64,000 bases of DNA from Pseudomonas californiensis (GCF_021147775.1 NZ_JAGTPK010000006.1:1-64000), one strand, 5' to 3'. Positions 17,248 to 27,121 are shown, counted from the first letter of the stretch. Notes: a model not told the origin generated them from the letters alone. Program-made: numbers and translations.

Positions 17248-18354
17248 TCAGGCAGTTGCGGCGGCTTGCGCGGGAGCCTTCACGGCAGCGGCTTCCAGCT
17301 CGCGAACAAGTGGCAATACGTGCTCACCAAAATAGGCAACCTCCTCCTGGAAGTGCAGAAAGGCGGATAACACCAGATCGACACCAACAGACTTGAGCTC
17401 GATGATGCGTTCCGCGATCTGAAGCGGCGTGCCGATCAGGTTGGTCTTGAACCCATCGTTATATTGCACCAGATCCTGAAACGTCGATTTGGCCCAGTTA
17501 CCCTCACCTTCAGGGCTCGCCTTGCCGGCCTGTTTGGCTGCATCGCCAAATGCATTGACCGCCTCCGGGTCGGCCTTGTCGACAATCTCGGCCAACACAG
17601 CACGCGCTTCTTCTTCGGTATCACGGGCAATAATAAATGCGTTGACACCGATCTTCACCGAATGCCCGTTGGCTGCAGCCTTGGCGCGAATGTCTTCGAC
17701 TTGCGCCCTGATACCCTCGATTGTGTTGCCATTGGTGAAGTACCAATCCGATACATGTGCCGCCATATCGCGTGCTGCGCGCGAGCTGCCGCCCTGAAAA
17801 ACCTCCGGGTGCGGGCGCTGGATAGGCTTGGGCTTGAGGGTGTAATCATGAAAACGATAGAAATCGCCTTTAAAGGTGAAGTTGTCGGTGGTCCAGATGC
17901 CTTTGAGGGCTCGAATGAACTCTTCCGACCGTCGATAGCGCTCATCGTGCTCCAGCCAGTGCTCGCCAATGGCAGTGAATTCACCCTTGAACCAGCCACT
18001 GACGATGTTGACCGCCACCCGCCCGGCGGTCAGTTGGTCAATGGTCGCCAACTGCTTGGCAGCCACGGATGGCGTCCAGGGACCCGGCAGAATGGCGGCG
18101 ATGACCTTGAGTTTTTCTGTTGCAGCCAACAGTGCGTGGCTGAAGGCAACCGACTCGTGCTGGTATTCGGCACCGTAACCAGCGGTGAAACGGATCTGTG
18201 TCAGCGCGTATTCGAAACCTGACTTCTCGGCGATCTGTGCCAGCTTGCGGTTGTAGTCAATCGTCCAGCTGGTACGTTGTTCGATCTTGCTGACGACCAG
18301 GCCGCCGCTGACATTCGGCACCCAATACGCAAATTTTACGGGTTGTTGGCTCAT
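17248..18354 (-). CDS. sfnG: Dimethylsulfone monooxygenase SfnG
   Basis: This is a 368-residue FMNH2-dependent luciferase-like monooxygenase that converts dimethylsulfone to methanesulfinate for sulfur scavenging. The N-terminal VKFAYWVPNVSGGLVVSKIE, the FEYALTQIRFTAGYGAE block and EVFQGGSSRAARDMAA match SfnG of Pseudomonas putida as I remember it. The start is preceded by an AGGAG site. FMNH2 must come from a flavin reductase not found nearby. It is isolated here from other sulfonate genes. Sulfate-starvation control is expected from the family but not shown by the sequence. Confidence 0.9.
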   Translation of the reverse strand: MSQQPVKFAYWVPNVSGGLVVSKIEQRTSWTIDYNRKLAQIAEKSGFEYALTQIRFTAGYGAEYQHESVAFSHALLAATEKLKVIAAILPGPWTPSVAAKQLATIDQLTAGRVAVNIVSGWFKGEFTAIGEHWLEHDERYRRSEEFIRALKGIWTTDNFTFKGDFYRFHDYTLKPKPIQRPHPEVFQGGSSRAARDMAAHVSDWYFTNGNTIEGIRAQVEDIRAKAAANGHSVKIGVNAFIIARDTEEEARAVLAEIVDKADPEAVNAFGDAAKQAGKASPEGEGNWAKSTFQDLVQYNDGFKTNLIGTPLQIAERIIELKSVGVDLVLSAFLHFQEEVAYFGEHVLPLVRELEAAAVKAPAQAAATA

Positions 18355-18668
18355 ATCGGTACTCCTATGGCTTCAGGTTTCCCGAGCGCAAGAATCGAAC
18401 GGGCATGATAGAAAGCGATAGAGCAGCAACCGTGCCATTGCGATAAGTTGATATTTATCAGTAGGTTAAACCGTCTGATCGTTGACGACGACTGTCGTAC
18501 GGCGCGCAAGGTGTCGGACTGCTGTTGCCAGAGCAACAGTTTGCGCTCGGGTTGTCGTCGTGGCGCCTTGAACCGCCTGATCGGGTCGAAGACAATGCGG
18601 CCCACCCCTGCGCATCACCCTCAGGCAGATCCTTTTGACCTCACCCCAAGCGCACACAAGGCCACCGG

Positions 18669-19106
18669 ATGTTTGAATTTTCCAGTTATTTCGGTCTGTT
18701 CATGACAGCGCTTGGCGCGGCGACGTTGCTGCCGCTGCAATCGGAAACCGTGCTGGCCGCCATGTTGGTCAGCGGTCATTACTCCACGATCACCCTGCTG
18801 CTGATCGCAACGTTTGGCAACGTGACGGGTGCGGTCCTCAACTGGCTGTTGGGGCGCTCCATCGAACGACTGCGCCACAAGCGCTGGTTCCCTGTCAGCG
18901 CCGAACAATTGGCCAAGGCCCAGCGGTTTTATCTGCGTTATGGCTATTGGTCGCTGCTGCTTAGCTGGGTACCGATAATCGGTGATCCGCTGACTGTCAT
19001 GGCGGGTGTACTGCGCGAGCCCTTGTGGCGCTTTGTACTGATTGTCACCCTCGCCAAGGGCACTCGCTACCTGGTCGTTATGGCCTTGATAGCCGGTTGG
19101 TACTAA
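18669..19106 (+). CDS. YqaA-like small membrane protein
   Basis: This 145-residue integral membrane protein of the YqaA/DedA-like (SNARE-associated) family has about four hydrophobic segments. The motif TFGNVTGAVLNWLLGR (about 52-67) and the later LLSWVPIIGDPLTVMAGV (about 97-114) are characteristic, with Gly, Asp and Pro at the positions thought to line the transport path. The family has been linked to lipid or ion transport, but the precise role is unknown. An AAGG site precedes the start. It is single and divergent from sfnG. Confidence 0.8.
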   Translation: MFEFSSYFGLFMTALGAATLLPLQSETVLAAMLVSGHYSTITLLLIATFGNVTGAVLNWLLGRSIERLRHKRWFPVSAEQLAKAQRFYLRYGYWSLLLSWVPIIGDPLTVMAGVLREPLWRFVLIVTLAKGTRYLVVMALIAGWY

Positions 19107-19279
19107 GCCGTCCGTCGGCTGCCTATGCCCGGCCACGCTGCGCCTTCCCCGTAAATGGCCAGTCTGCCACTACAGCCCCTCGAAACCCGACGAAAGGCCA
19201 GGGTGCATGGCTGTTCAAACGTAACGGCTCGGCGTAAATTTTGGATCCAATGAAGTCGTATTCATCCGCAGGAGCACCG

Positions 19280-19615
19280 ATGAAATTCCAGGCCCTTCTT
19301 TTGGCGTCACTGATCCCCGTCCTTTCCGCTCACGCCGAAGGCAAGTCCATCAACGTCCCTCATGATTCCGCCGCTCAGCATGCGCTGGTGGAAAAAAGCG
19401 GAAGTTCGGATCAGCGCGTGGTCGTCACTCGTCGAGAAAGCCTGCTGGGCGTCATCTACTCCAAGCGTGTCTACAACTGCGAGAACCATACGGTCAATTT
19501 GGTGGGCACAGGCTCTACACTTGAAATCATGGAAAAGGCTCATGCCGTCAGCGGCATGGGGCCGGTAATTCGCGACTCGACGTCCGAATATATCCAGACC
19601 GAAGCCTGCAGCTAA
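19280..19615 (+). CDS. Periplasmic hypothetical protein
   Basis: This is a 111-residue protein beginning at MKFQALLLAS behind a GGAG site. An earlier in-frame ATG at 19241 would add 13 residues and spoil the signal peptide. Signal cleavage is expected after AHA (about residue 16). The mature part is small, with two Cys (in VYNCENHTV and at the C terminus, TEACS) that could pair. I recognise it as the kind of conserved secreted protein common in pseudomonads, but assign no function. Confidence 0.65.
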   Translation: MKFQALLLASLIPVLSAHAEGKSINVPHDSAAQHALVEKSGSSDQRVVVTRRESLLGVIYSKRVYNCENHTVNLVGTGSTLEIMEKAHAVSGMGPVIRDSTSEYIQTEACS

Positions 19616-19718
19616 GCAAGATCCGCTATCGGTCGCGACTTGGCTTACACCGTCGCGACTGGATGTAGAACTCCATCGTCGCCAATTCCTTCCCGTTGCA
19701 AGCCCCCGCTTTCGCCCA

Positions 19719-19880
19719 CTATTTGGCCCAGGCAACGCCCTCCTTCTTCGGCCCCATCCAATTCAGACCTGCCTGCGTATCCTGAATGAAGCCCTGTTCA
19801 TAGCACGCCGCAAATGGCGTGTTTTTATACGCGTCGAGACATAGCACGCGCGGGGCGAATGGCGCAAAAAAGACTTGCAC
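19719..19880 (-). pseudogene. Short coding remnant or very small gene in the 437-base gap
   Basis: A minus-strand frame of 53 codons, opening at a GTG, ends in YEQGFIQDTQAGLNW and WAK followed by a stop. Its composition looks protein-like, with balanced residues and a GC-rich third position, but there is no good ribosome binding site. It may be the 3' remnant of a decayed gene. The rest of the gap 19616-20052 holds nothing I recognise. Confidence 0.3.
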
Positions 19881-20052
19881 CTTGAATATTACGGTATACC
19901 ATCAGACAGAACAGTACATCTGTCGACGGTGCACTGCACGCGCAAGATGGGCACCCTGACAGCGCTGGCCTTATGAACGGCCCCTCGGCCACCTCCAATA
20001 ATACGAAGGCTCCTCTCGTGCAGGCGCCCTGATTCCACCGAGGTAAAACGTC

Positions 20053-21090
20053 ATGAAATTTTCGTTGTTCGTGCACATGGAACGCTGGGATGAAAACGTC
20101 AGCCACCGCCAGCTGTTCGAGGACCTGACCGAACTGACCCTGATGGCCGAGAAAGGCGGCTTCAGCACGGTATGGATCGGCGAGCATCACGCCATGGAAT
20201 ACACCATTTCACCCAGCCCCATGCCACTACTGGCTTACCTTGCAGCCAGGACCGACACCATTCACCTTGGCGCGGGCACCATCATTGCGCCGTTCTGGCA
20301 CCCGCTGCGGGTTGCCGGCGAATGTGCGCTGCTGGACGTGATCAGCAATGGACGCATGGAAGTCGGTCTGGCCCGTGGCGCCTATCAGGTCGAGTTCGAC
20401 CGCATGGCAGGCGGTATGCCGGCCTCGGAAGGTGGCAAGGCATTGCGCGAGATGGTGCCGGTGGTTCGTGCGCTGTGGCAGGGTGATTACGCCCACGACG
20501 GAGATATCTGGAAATTCCCGACCTCGACCTGCGTGCCAAAACCGATCAGCACGCCACCGATGTGGATCGCTGCGCGCGACCCGGACTCGCATAACTTCGC
20601 CGTGCAGAACGGCTGCAACGTGATGGTCACGCCGTTGATGAAAGGCGACGAAGAAGTCGTCGACCTGAAGAACAAGTTTGAAACCGCCCTGGCCAACAAC
20701 CCTGATGTGCCGCGCCCGCAACTAATGGTTTTACGCCACACCCACGTCCATGCGGCACAAGACCCTGACGGCTGGAAAGTCGGCGCCACCGCTATCTCGA
20801 AATTTTACCGCACCTTCGATGCCTGGTTCGGCAACAAGCAGACACCGGTCAACGGCTTTCTGGCGCCGAGCCCGGAAGAGAAGTTCAAGGAACGCCCCGA
20901 GTTCGAGCTGGAAAACATCCGCAAGAACACCATGATCGGCACCCCTGAGGAGATCATTCCGCGCATTCGTCATTACCAGGAACTGGGTGTCGACGAGTTC
21001 AGCTTCTGGTGCGACAACAGCCTGCCGCACGCTGAAAAGAAGAAGTCGCTGGAACTGTTCATCAAGCACGTGGTGCCCGCGTTCCGCTAG
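20053..21090 (+). CDS. Luciferase-like flavin-dependent monooxygenase
   Basis: This 345-residue protein belongs to the LLM class, which uses FMNH2 or F420 and oxygen. The TIM-barrel N terminus shows FSTVWIGEHHAMEY and LLAYLAARTDTIHLGAGTII, then NGRMEVGLARGAYQVEFDR, all conserved in the family. The C-terminal part contains NTMIGTPEEIIPRIRHYQEL. It lies convergent to amtB with a hairpin between. The substrate is not predictable from sequence; the neighbouring methylamine and dimethylsulfone genes suggest, but do not show, a role in C1 or sulfur compound use. Confidence 0.85.
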   Translation: MKFSLFVHMERWDENVSHRQLFEDLTELTLMAEKGGFSTVWIGEHHAMEYTISPSPMPLLAYLAARTDTIHLGAGTIIAPFWHPLRVAGECALLDVISNGRMEVGLARGAYQVEFDRMAGGMPASEGGKALREMVPVVRALWQGDYAHDGDIWKFPTSTCVPKPISTPPMWIAARDPDSHNFAVQNGCNVMVTPLMKGDEEVVDLKNKFETALANNPDVPRPQLMVLRHTHVHAAQDPDGWKVGATAISKFYRTFDAWFGNKQTPVNGFLAPSPEEKFKERPEFELENIRKNTMIGTPEEIIPRIRHYQELGVDEFSFWCDNSLPHAEKKKSLELFIKHVVPAFR

Positions 21091-21099
21091 GCAACCGAG

Positions 21100-21123
21100 G
21101 ATCGTGCCCGCTCGGGCACGATC
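21100..21123. terminator. Hairpin between the monooxygenase gene and amtB
   Basis: GATCGTGCCCG and CGGGCACGATC form an 11-base perfect stem with a two-base loop, midway between two convergent stop codons. It has no T run on either side but is well placed as a bidirectional terminator. Confidence 0.6.
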
Positions 21124-21134
21124 AGCCAAACGTT

Positions 21135-22460
21135 TCAATGGTTGTAGGCACGCTCGTTGTGCTCGGCCAGGTCCAGCCCCATCTCCTCGACGGTCTCATG
21201 GGCGCGCAAACCGATCAGCGCCTTGATTGCCTTGAGGATGACCCAGCTGACCACAAAGCAATACGCCGTGGTAAACAGCACACCTTTGATTTGCGCGATC
21301 ACCTGCGCGCCCATGCTCACGTCCGGAACCAGGCCGCCCAGCGAAGGGACGCAGAACACGCCGGTCAGCACCGCGCCGATCATCCCGCCAATACCGTGCA
21401 GACCGAACACGTCCAGGCTGTCGTCATAACCAAGACGTTTTTTCAGCACCGTCACGCTCAGGTAGCAGAACACACCACACAGCACGCCAATGGCCAGCGC
21501 ACCTCCCACACCGACGTAAGCACAGGCTGGCGTGATGCCCACAAGACCCGCCAGTGCACCACTGGCCAGACCCAGCGCGCTCGGCTTGCCGACTTTGAAC
21601 CACTCGGTGAACATCCAGCCCAGGATCCCCGCGCACGCGCCGACCTGTGTGTTGAGCATGACAATGCCGGACAGCCCGTTCAGGCCGCCGCCAGAGCCGA
21701 TATTGAAGCCGAACCAGCCCACCCAGAGCATCGCCGCTCCGGCCATGGTCAGGCTCAGGTTATGCGCAGGCATGGGCGTGTTCTGATACCCCTTGCGTTT
21801 GCCCAGCACCAGGCACGCGGCCAATGCTGCGACACCGGCATTGATGTGAACTGCGGTGCCACCGGCAAAATCAAGCACACCCCAGTTGTGCATCAATGCG
21901 CCCGCTCCGCCCCAGACCATATGCGCAACGGGTGCATACACCAGGGTGAACCACAACGCCATGAACAACAGCGCTGCCGAAAACTTCATGCGCTCGGCAA
22001 AGGCCCCAGCAATCAGCGCAGGTGTAATGATTGCGAAGGTCATCTGGAACGTGACAAACACGCCTTCCGGTATATCGCCGACCAGACTGTCCGGCGTCAT
22101 GCCCGCCAGAAACGCACGACTCATGCCGCCAACAAAGCTGTTGAAGGTCACTTCACCCGCGACCATATTGCTGCTGTCGACCACCATGCTGTAGCCGTAC
22201 ACCACCCATAACACGCCCACCACCCCGGCAATGCCGAAGCACTGGGTGAACAACGACAACATGTTTTTGGCCCGGACCAGACCCCCGTAAAACAGCGCGA
22301 GCCCCGGCAGGCACATGAACAGCACCAGCACGGCGGCGGTGATCATCCAGGCGGTACTGCCTGTGTTCAACACCGGGGTTTCTGCGGCCTGGGCCAGCGG
22401 AACGATGGCGCCAAGCGCCAGTAAAGCGAGCACGGATCTGCTGTGTAGACGAGTGATCAT
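21135..22460 (-). CDS. amtB: Ammonium transporter AmtB, probably for methylammonium
   Basis: This 441-residue channel of the Amt/Rh family has a cleavable signal (ending AQAAETP) and eleven expected membrane helices. Family motifs include WVVYGYSMV, FVTFQMTFAIITPALIAGAFAE, DFAGGTAVHINAG with the pore His, and DVFGLHGIGGMIGAVLTG with the second pore His. I start at MITRLHSRSV, which has a GGGAG site. It is the last gene after gmaS-mgsABC on the same strand, without an adjacent glnK. That points to uptake of methylammonium as a nitrogen source rather than a general ammonium role; this is inference. Confidence 0.92.
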   Translation of the reverse strand: MITRLHSRSVLALLALGAIVPLAQAAETPVLNTGSTAWMITAAVLVLFMCLPGLALFYGGLVRAKNMLSLFTQCFGIAGVVGVLWVVYGYSMVVDSSNMVAGEVTFNSFVGGMSRAFLAGMTPDSLVGDIPEGVFVTFQMTFAIITPALIAGAFAERMKFSAALLFMALWFTLVYAPVAHMVWGGAGALMHNWGVLDFAGGTAVHINAGVAALAACLVLGKRKGYQNTPMPAHNLSLTMAGAAMLWVGWFGFNIGSGGGLNGLSGIVMLNTQVGACAGILGWMFTEWFKVGKPSALGLASGALAGLVGITPACAYVGVGGALAIGVLCGVFCYLSVTVLKKRLGYDDSLDVFGLHGIGGMIGAVLTGVFCVPSLGGLVPDVSMGAQVIAQIKGVLFTTAYCFVVSWVILKAIKALIGLRAHETVEEMGLDLAEHNERAYNH

Positions 22461-22635
22461 GTTCAAAGCTCCCGCAAATGAATGATAAATGTCGGGCAGC
22501 CAGCAAGACGTATGCAGCAACGGGCTTTTTCAGCCTCTTTTCGATTTCGTGGTTGATGCAAGGGCGCAGGCCCCTTCGCGTGATGCAAAGGAGCCTGTGC
22601 GTGAAGCCGATGTTTCATCCGATTGATGTGGGCGA

Positions 22636-23976
22636 TCAGTACCCGCTTCCTGACCCAGGGACCCAGGAAGTCCCCGCCAGCGGCACACGTGCCATTGCGG
22701 CAGACTCGACGGTCAGCGCGACCAGGTCTTCAGGATCCAGGTTATGCAGGTGCGACTTGCCGCAGGCACGGGCCATGGTCTGGGCTTCCAGAACCAACAC
22801 GCGCAGGTAGTTGGCCAGACGACGCCCGCCTTCCACCGGATCGAGGCGTTTGGACAGTTCCGGGTCTTGAGTGGTGATACCCGCCGGATCCCGGCCGTTC
22901 TGCCAGTCGTCATAAAAACCAGCCGCCGAACCGATCTTCTTCAGCTCTTCGTCTAGGCGTGGATGGTTATCGCCCAGCGCGATCAGCGCAGCCGTGCCGA
23001 TGGCCACCGCATCAGCGCCCAGTGCCATGGCCTTGGCCACGTCCGCGCCGTTGCGAATGCCGCCGGACACGATCAGTTGAACCTTGCGGTGCATGCCCAT
23101 TTCCTGCAATGCCTGAACTGCCTGCGGAATGGCAGACAAAATCGGAATACCCACGTGCTCGATGAAGACCTCCTGAGTCGCTGCAGTGCCGCCCTGCATG
23201 CCATCGAGCACTATCACGTCAGCGCCCGCCTTCACCGCCAGCTTGACGTCGTAATACGGACGACTCGCACCAATCTTCACGTAAATCGGCTTTTCCCAAT
23301 CGGTGATCTCGCGGATTTCAGCGATCTTGATTGCCAGGTCATCCGGACCGGTCCAGTCCGGGTGACGGCACGCCGAGCGCTGATCGACCCCCACCGGCAA
23401 GGTGCGCATGCCCGCCACACGCTCGGTCACTTTCATGCCCAGCAGCATACCGCCACCGCCGGGCTTGGCGCCCTGCCCCAGAACGATTTCGATGGCATCG
23501 GCCTTGCGCAGATCATCCGGATTCATGCCATAGCGCGAAGGCAGGTACTGATAGACCAGGTGCTGCGACTGACCGCGCTCTTCAGGGGTCATGCCGCCGT
23601 CACCAGTGGTGGTGCTGGTCCCGGCGATGGTCGCACCCCGGCCGAGCGCTTCCTTGGCATTGGCCGAGAGCGCGCCGAAACTCATGCCCGCGATGGTGAC
23701 GGGAATCTTCAGGTACAACGGCTTCTTGGCGAAGCGATTGCCGAGCACGACGTCTGTGCCACATTTCTCGCGGTAGCCTTCCAGCGGGTAGCGGGACACG
23801 CTGGCACCCAGCAGTAACAGGTCGTCGAAATGTGGCAGCTTGCGCTTGGTCCCGCCGCCGCGAATGTCATAGATTCCGGTTTCAGCGGCCCGCTGGATTT
23901 CCTGAATGGTCAAACGATCGAACGTGGCCGACTCGCGCAGTACTGGAGGGGCTTTTGGGTGGATGGCGTCACTCAT
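22636..23976 (-). CDS. mgsC: N-methylglutamate synthase subunit C (GlxD, glutamate-synthase-like FMN protein)
   Basis: This 446-residue protein resembles the FMN-binding catalytic part of glutamate synthase GltB. The barrel core is visible: TIAGMSFGALSANAKEALG, PGGGGMLLGMKVTERVA, VKIGASRPYYDVKLAVKAGAD, VIVLDGMQGGTAATQEVF, and the C-terminal VSGGIRNGADVAKAMALGAD. The start is MSDAIHPKAP; the open frame extends 83 codons further but that part overlaps mgsB and is not protein-like. In methylamine users this subunit transfers methylamine to glutamate. Genome annotation often names it GlxD or FMN-binding glutamate synthase. It follows mgsB by 16 bases. Confidence 0.88.
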   Translation of the reverse strand: MSDAIHPKAPPVLRESATFDRLTIQEIQRAAETGIYDIRGGGTKRKLPHFDDLLLLGASVSRYPLEGYREKCGTDVVLGNRFAKKPLYLKIPVTIAGMSFGALSANAKEALGRGATIAGTSTTTGDGGMTPEERGQSQHLVYQYLPSRYGMNPDDLRKADAIEIVLGQGAKPGGGGMLLGMKVTERVAGMRTLPVGVDQRSACRHPDWTGPDDLAIKIAEIREITDWEKPIYVKIGASRPYYDVKLAVKAGADVIVLDGMQGGTAATQEVFIEHVGIPILSAIPQAVQALQEMGMHRKVQLIVSGGIRNGADVAKAMALGADAVAIGTAALIALGDNHPRLDEELKKIGSAAGFYDDWQNGRDPAGITTQDPELSKRLDPVEGGRRLANYLRVLVLEAQTMARACGKSHLHNLDPEDLVALTVESAAMARVPLAGTSWVPGSGSGY

Positions 23977-23992
23977 GGTTATTGCTCCTGGA

Positions 23993-24676
23993 TCAGTACG
24001 CGGAGGCGTTGTCGACTTTGAAGTTGTAAAGCTGACGGGCCGACCCGTAGCGCTTGAATTCAGCTGCATTTTCATCGAAACCGGCACGGTTGAGCAGCGT
24101 CTGCAGCTCTTCAAGGTGTTCGGCGCGCATCTCCTTGGCGATGCAGTCCGAGCCCAGTGACTCGACCGTGCCTTTGACGTAGATACGGGTTTCGTACAGC
24201 GAATCACCCAATGCGTCGCCCGCATCGCCGCAAACCACCAGCCTTCCGGCCTGGCCCATGAAACAGCTCATGTGACCAATGCTGCCGCCGACCACAATAT
24301 CGATGCCTTTCATGGAAATGCCGCAACGTGCACCGGCGTCGCCTTCGATCACCAGCAGGCCGCCATGGGCCGTGGCGCCCGCCGCCTGCGATGCGCTGCC
24401 CTTGACCCGCACCGAGCCGGACATCATGTTTTCGGCACAACCGACGCCCACATTGCCGTGCACGGTGACCGAGGCTTTCTGGTTCATGCCGGCGCAGTAG
24501 TAGCCCGCATGGCCGTGGATATCGATGGACACCGCTTCGTTGACGCCGACAGCCAGGTTATGTGCCCCGTCGGGATGGGTCACCACCCACTCGCGGTCCT
24601 GCAGTGCCTTGACCTGATCATGCAAGGCCTGATTCAGGTCACGCACGGTAGAAGTGGAAAGATCGATGGTTTTCAT
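23993..24676 (-). CDS. mgsB: N-methylglutamate synthase subunit B (GlxC, GXGXG domain)
   Basis: This is a 227-residue homologue of the C-terminal GXGXG beta-helix domain of glutamate synthase. Repeated Gly-X-X-Gly-rich turns are seen (HGHAGYYCAGMNQKASVTVHG, GNVGVGCAENMMSGSVRVKG, HGGLLVIEGDAGARCGISMKG). It begins inside the end of mgsA (four-base overlap), so the subunits are translated together in the order A, B, C. It is thought to be structural, passing substrate between the amidotransferase and FMN subunits. Confidence 0.88.
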   Translation of the reverse strand: MKTIDLSTSTVRDLNQALHDQVKALQDREWVVTHPDGAHNLAVGVNEAVSIDIHGHAGYYCAGMNQKASVTVHGNVGVGCAENMMSGSVRVKGSASQAAGATAHGGLLVIEGDAGARCGISMKGIDIVVGGSIGHMSCFMGQAGRLVVCGDAGDALGDSLYETRIYVKGTVESLGSDCIAKEMRAEHLEELQTLLNRAGFDENAAEFKRYGSARQLYNFKVDNASAY

Positions 24677-25593
24677 GTGCGCGCTCCTTGAGCCGACTCG
24701 CGTTCCCAGATGTACATGGTGGCCGGAACAGGTTCCCAGACCTTGGCGTGTTCAATACCTGGCAGGCTGGACAACGCCTGATATTCCGAGGCCATGGCGA
24801 CGTAGTCGTCCGTCTCGGCAAGAATGGCGGGCTTGCAGGCAATCGGGTCGCGGATCACCGCAAAGCCATTACGCGTGCCGATGGCGAAGGTGAAGAAACC
24901 GTCCAGGTCTTCCAGGGACTTGTCGAGCGCCTGCTTGAGTGTGTCGCCCTGCTGCAGACGCCAGGCCAGATAACCGGCTGCCACTTCAGTGTCATTGTCC
25001 GTCTCGAAATGGATGCCTTCGCGGCGCAGGTTCTGGCGCAGGCGAAAGTGGTTGGACAGCGAGCCGTTGTGCACCAGACAGAGGTCCGCGCCGGTCGAAA
25101 ACGGATGGCTGCCTTCCATGGTCACAGCGCTCTCGGTGGCCATGCGCGTGTGGCCGATGATGTGGCTGCCCTTCATGGACGCCAGCCCGAAGCGTTCGGA
25201 GATTTCCCTCGGCAACCCAATGCCCTTGAGGATTTCGATGCTCTGCCCGGCGCTCATGATGCGCACCGTGGGCGCCAGGTCGGCCAGTGCTGCACGCACC
25301 GGGGCCTCCTCGGCGTGAATCTTGAGCACCAGCGCACTGGCATTCTGAAACCCGTCCATGGGCGCGTGCAGCCGCTCTTCAAGGGCGGCGATCAGTGCCT
25401 TGAAATCGTACTGATCGGTGGTGGCTTGCAAGGTCAGCTTGACCCAGCCGTCTGCCACTTCATCACCGTAGATGGCGAAGCCGGCGCTGTCGGGACCACG
25501 GTCAGTCATGGCGTCGAGCATCGGTTCGAAAAGCTTGCCCAACTGGGATTCAAGCGCCGGGTTTTTCAGATACAAGCCAACGATTCCACACAT
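24673..25593 (-). CDS. mgsA: N-methylglutamate synthase subunit A (GlxB, class II glutamine amidotransferase-like)
   Basis: This is a 306-residue Ntn-type amidotransferase domain. The start must be MCGIVGLYLK, because processing exposes Cys2 as the nucleophile; the frame extends upstream 25 codons but would bury it. Family blocks include MTDRGPDSAGFAIYG, HTRMATESAVTMEGSHPFS, LVHNGSLSNHFRLR and ETDNDTEVAAGYLAW. With MgsB and MgsC it forms an enzyme equivalent to a split glutamate synthase. In the N-methylglutamate pathway it would handle gamma-glutamylmethylamide from GmaS. It lies 124 bases after gmaS. Confidence 0.9.
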   Translation of the reverse strand: MCGIVGLYLKNPALESQLGKLFEPMLDAMTDRGPDSAGFAIYGDEVADGWVKLTLQATTDQYDFKALIAALEERLHAPMDGFQNASALVLKIHAEEAPVRAALADLAPTVRIMSAGQSIEILKGIGLPREISERFGLASMKGSHIIGHTRMATESAVTMEGSHPFSTGADLCLVHNGSLSNHFRLRQNLRREGIHFETDNDTEVAAGYLAWRLQQGDTLKQALDKSLEDLDGFFTFAIGTRNGFAVIRDPIACKPAILAETDDYVAMASEYQALSSLPGIEHAKVWEPVPATMYIWERESAQGART

Positions 25594-25717
25594 AGCTTCA
25601 CCTTGTTCGGAAGCAGTCGACGATGAGTGGCCAGCTTCACGCTGCACGTCGACCGCATAGACAGACACTCAAGACACGTCGCAAGCCAGCCTTGTGGGGC
25701 CTCTTGAAACGCGGATT

Positions 25718-27052
25718 TCAGAAAAATTCGGTGTAGCGCTTTACTTCCCAGTCGCTCACGTGGCGGCTGTATTCCACCCACTCCATGCGTTTGAGCCTGA
25801 TGAATTCGCTGACGATGCCGTTGCCCAGCACTTCGGCGAACAGGGGGTCCGCTTCGAGGGCATCGCAGGCTTCCTTGAGCGACTGCGGCAAGGTCTTGAT
25901 GCCCCGCGCGGCGATCTCTTCCAGGCTCAGCTTGTAAAGGTTCTCGTTGCAGACATGATCGATTTGCAACTGCCGGTCGATACCGTCCAGGCCTGCAGCA
26001 ATGATCGCGGCACTGACCAGATACGGGTTGCACCCGGCGTCCGGCAGTCGAAACTCCAGCCGGCCATAGGGCACGCGCACCATGGCAGAGCGGTTGTTGG
26101 AACCGAACGCGATGAACGCGGGCGCCCAGGTAGCACCGGACAACGAATTGCCAACCACCAGTCGTTTGTAGGAATTGACCGTAGGCGCTGCGAACGCACA
26201 CAGCGCCGGGCCATGCGCCAAAAGACCGGCCGCGAAGTGGTAGGCCATCTTCGACAGGCCCATGCCGCTGGGGTCGCTGGCGTCATGGAAGAGGTTTTTG
26301 TTGCTGGCACTGCTGATCGACAGGTGAAAGTGCATGCCATTGCCGGCACGTTTCGGGTCGGGCTTGGGCATGAACGAGCAGATCATGCCCATGTCATTGG
26401 CAATTTCGCCGGCGGCCATGCGAAAGAACGTGAAACGGTCTGCCGACTCCATCGCATCGCTGTAGGTGTAATTGATTTCGAACTGGCCGTTGGCGTCTTC
26501 GTGGTCGATCTGATAGATGTCGAAACCCACTGGCTGCAAGGCTTCGGTCAAACGCTCGAGAAAGGCACGGGAGCGCGACAGGCCCTTGTAGTCGTAGCAC
26601 GGCTTGTCGAGGTTATCGCTGACGTCCACCAGTTGCAGACTGCCCGCTGCATCACGCTTGAACAGGCTGAACTCGGGCTCAAGGCCCGTGTTGAGGGTCC
26701 AGCCACGCTGACTGAGGCGCTCGACCTGCTGCTGCAATACGTAGCGGCTGTCATAAGGCCAGGGCTTGCCTTCCACATGGCCGATGCACACCACCCGACC
26801 ATACCCGGGCTGCCAGGGCACCGGGGTCAGCGAGGCCAGATCACCCTTGGCCATGAAGTCCGGGCCATGAGGTTCCATGCCCATCCCGCAGATGGCAAAA
26901 CCCGCAAACCCCGCGCCGGCCTCTGCCACCATTTCCAGGCCCGACACAGGCACTGACTTGGTCTTGGATGAGCCATGAATGTCGACAAACTGCGCCAGCA
27001 CATACTTGATGCCATGCTCTTCGATCAGACGCTGTGTTTCGGGTGGCAACAT
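25718..27052 (-). CDS. gmaS: Type III glutamine synthetase-like, probable gamma-glutamylmethylamide synthetase
   Basis: This 444-residue ATP-dependent ligase is of the glutamine synthetase superfamily (also annotated glnT). The N-terminal beta-grasp region includes [20 protein letters not shown]. The catalytic domain has [42 protein letters not shown] and [20 protein letters not shown]. An AGGAG site precedes the start. Its position at the head of mgsABC-amtB, opposite mgdABCD, argues for joining methylamine to glutamate rather than ammonia. It is the first gene after an intergenic region full of palindromes. Confidence 0.87.
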   Translation of the reverse strand: MLPPETQRLIEEHGIKYVLAQFVDIHGSSKTKSVPVSGLEMVAEAGAGFAGFAICGMGMEPHGPDFMAKGDLASLTPVPWQPGYGRVVCIGHVEGKPWPYDSRYVLQQQVERLSQRGWTLNTGLEPEFSLFKRDAAGSLQLVDVSDNLDKPCYDYKGLSRSRAFLERLTEALQPVGFDIYQIDHEDANGQFEINYTYSDAMESADRFTFFRMAAGEIANDMGMICSFMPKPDPKRAGNGMHFHLSISSASNKNLFHDASDPSGMGLSKMAYHFAAGLLAHGPALCAFAAPTVNSYKRLVVGNSLSGATWAPAFIAFGSNNRSAMVRVPYGRLEFRLPDAGCNPYLVSAAIIAAGLDGIDRQLQIDHVCNENLYKLSLEEIAARGIKTLPQSLKEACDALEADPLFAEVLGNGIVSEFIRLKRMEWVEYSRHVSDWEVKRYTEFF

Positions 27053-27121
27053 GAGGCTTGTCTCCTGGCATGAGCAAACGTTTCAGATGAGAATCGCTTT
27101 TCACTGCCTGAAAGAAATATA

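Noticed and set aside
21138..22211. 357-codon frame opposite amtB
   Set aside because: It is antisense to a well-supported transporter and has His/Gln/Arg-biased composition typical of a shadow frame.
22461..22635. Sigma-54 promoter before amtB
   Set aside because: The best GG...GC pair on the amtB strand has 11 rather than 10 intervening bases and a poor consensus.
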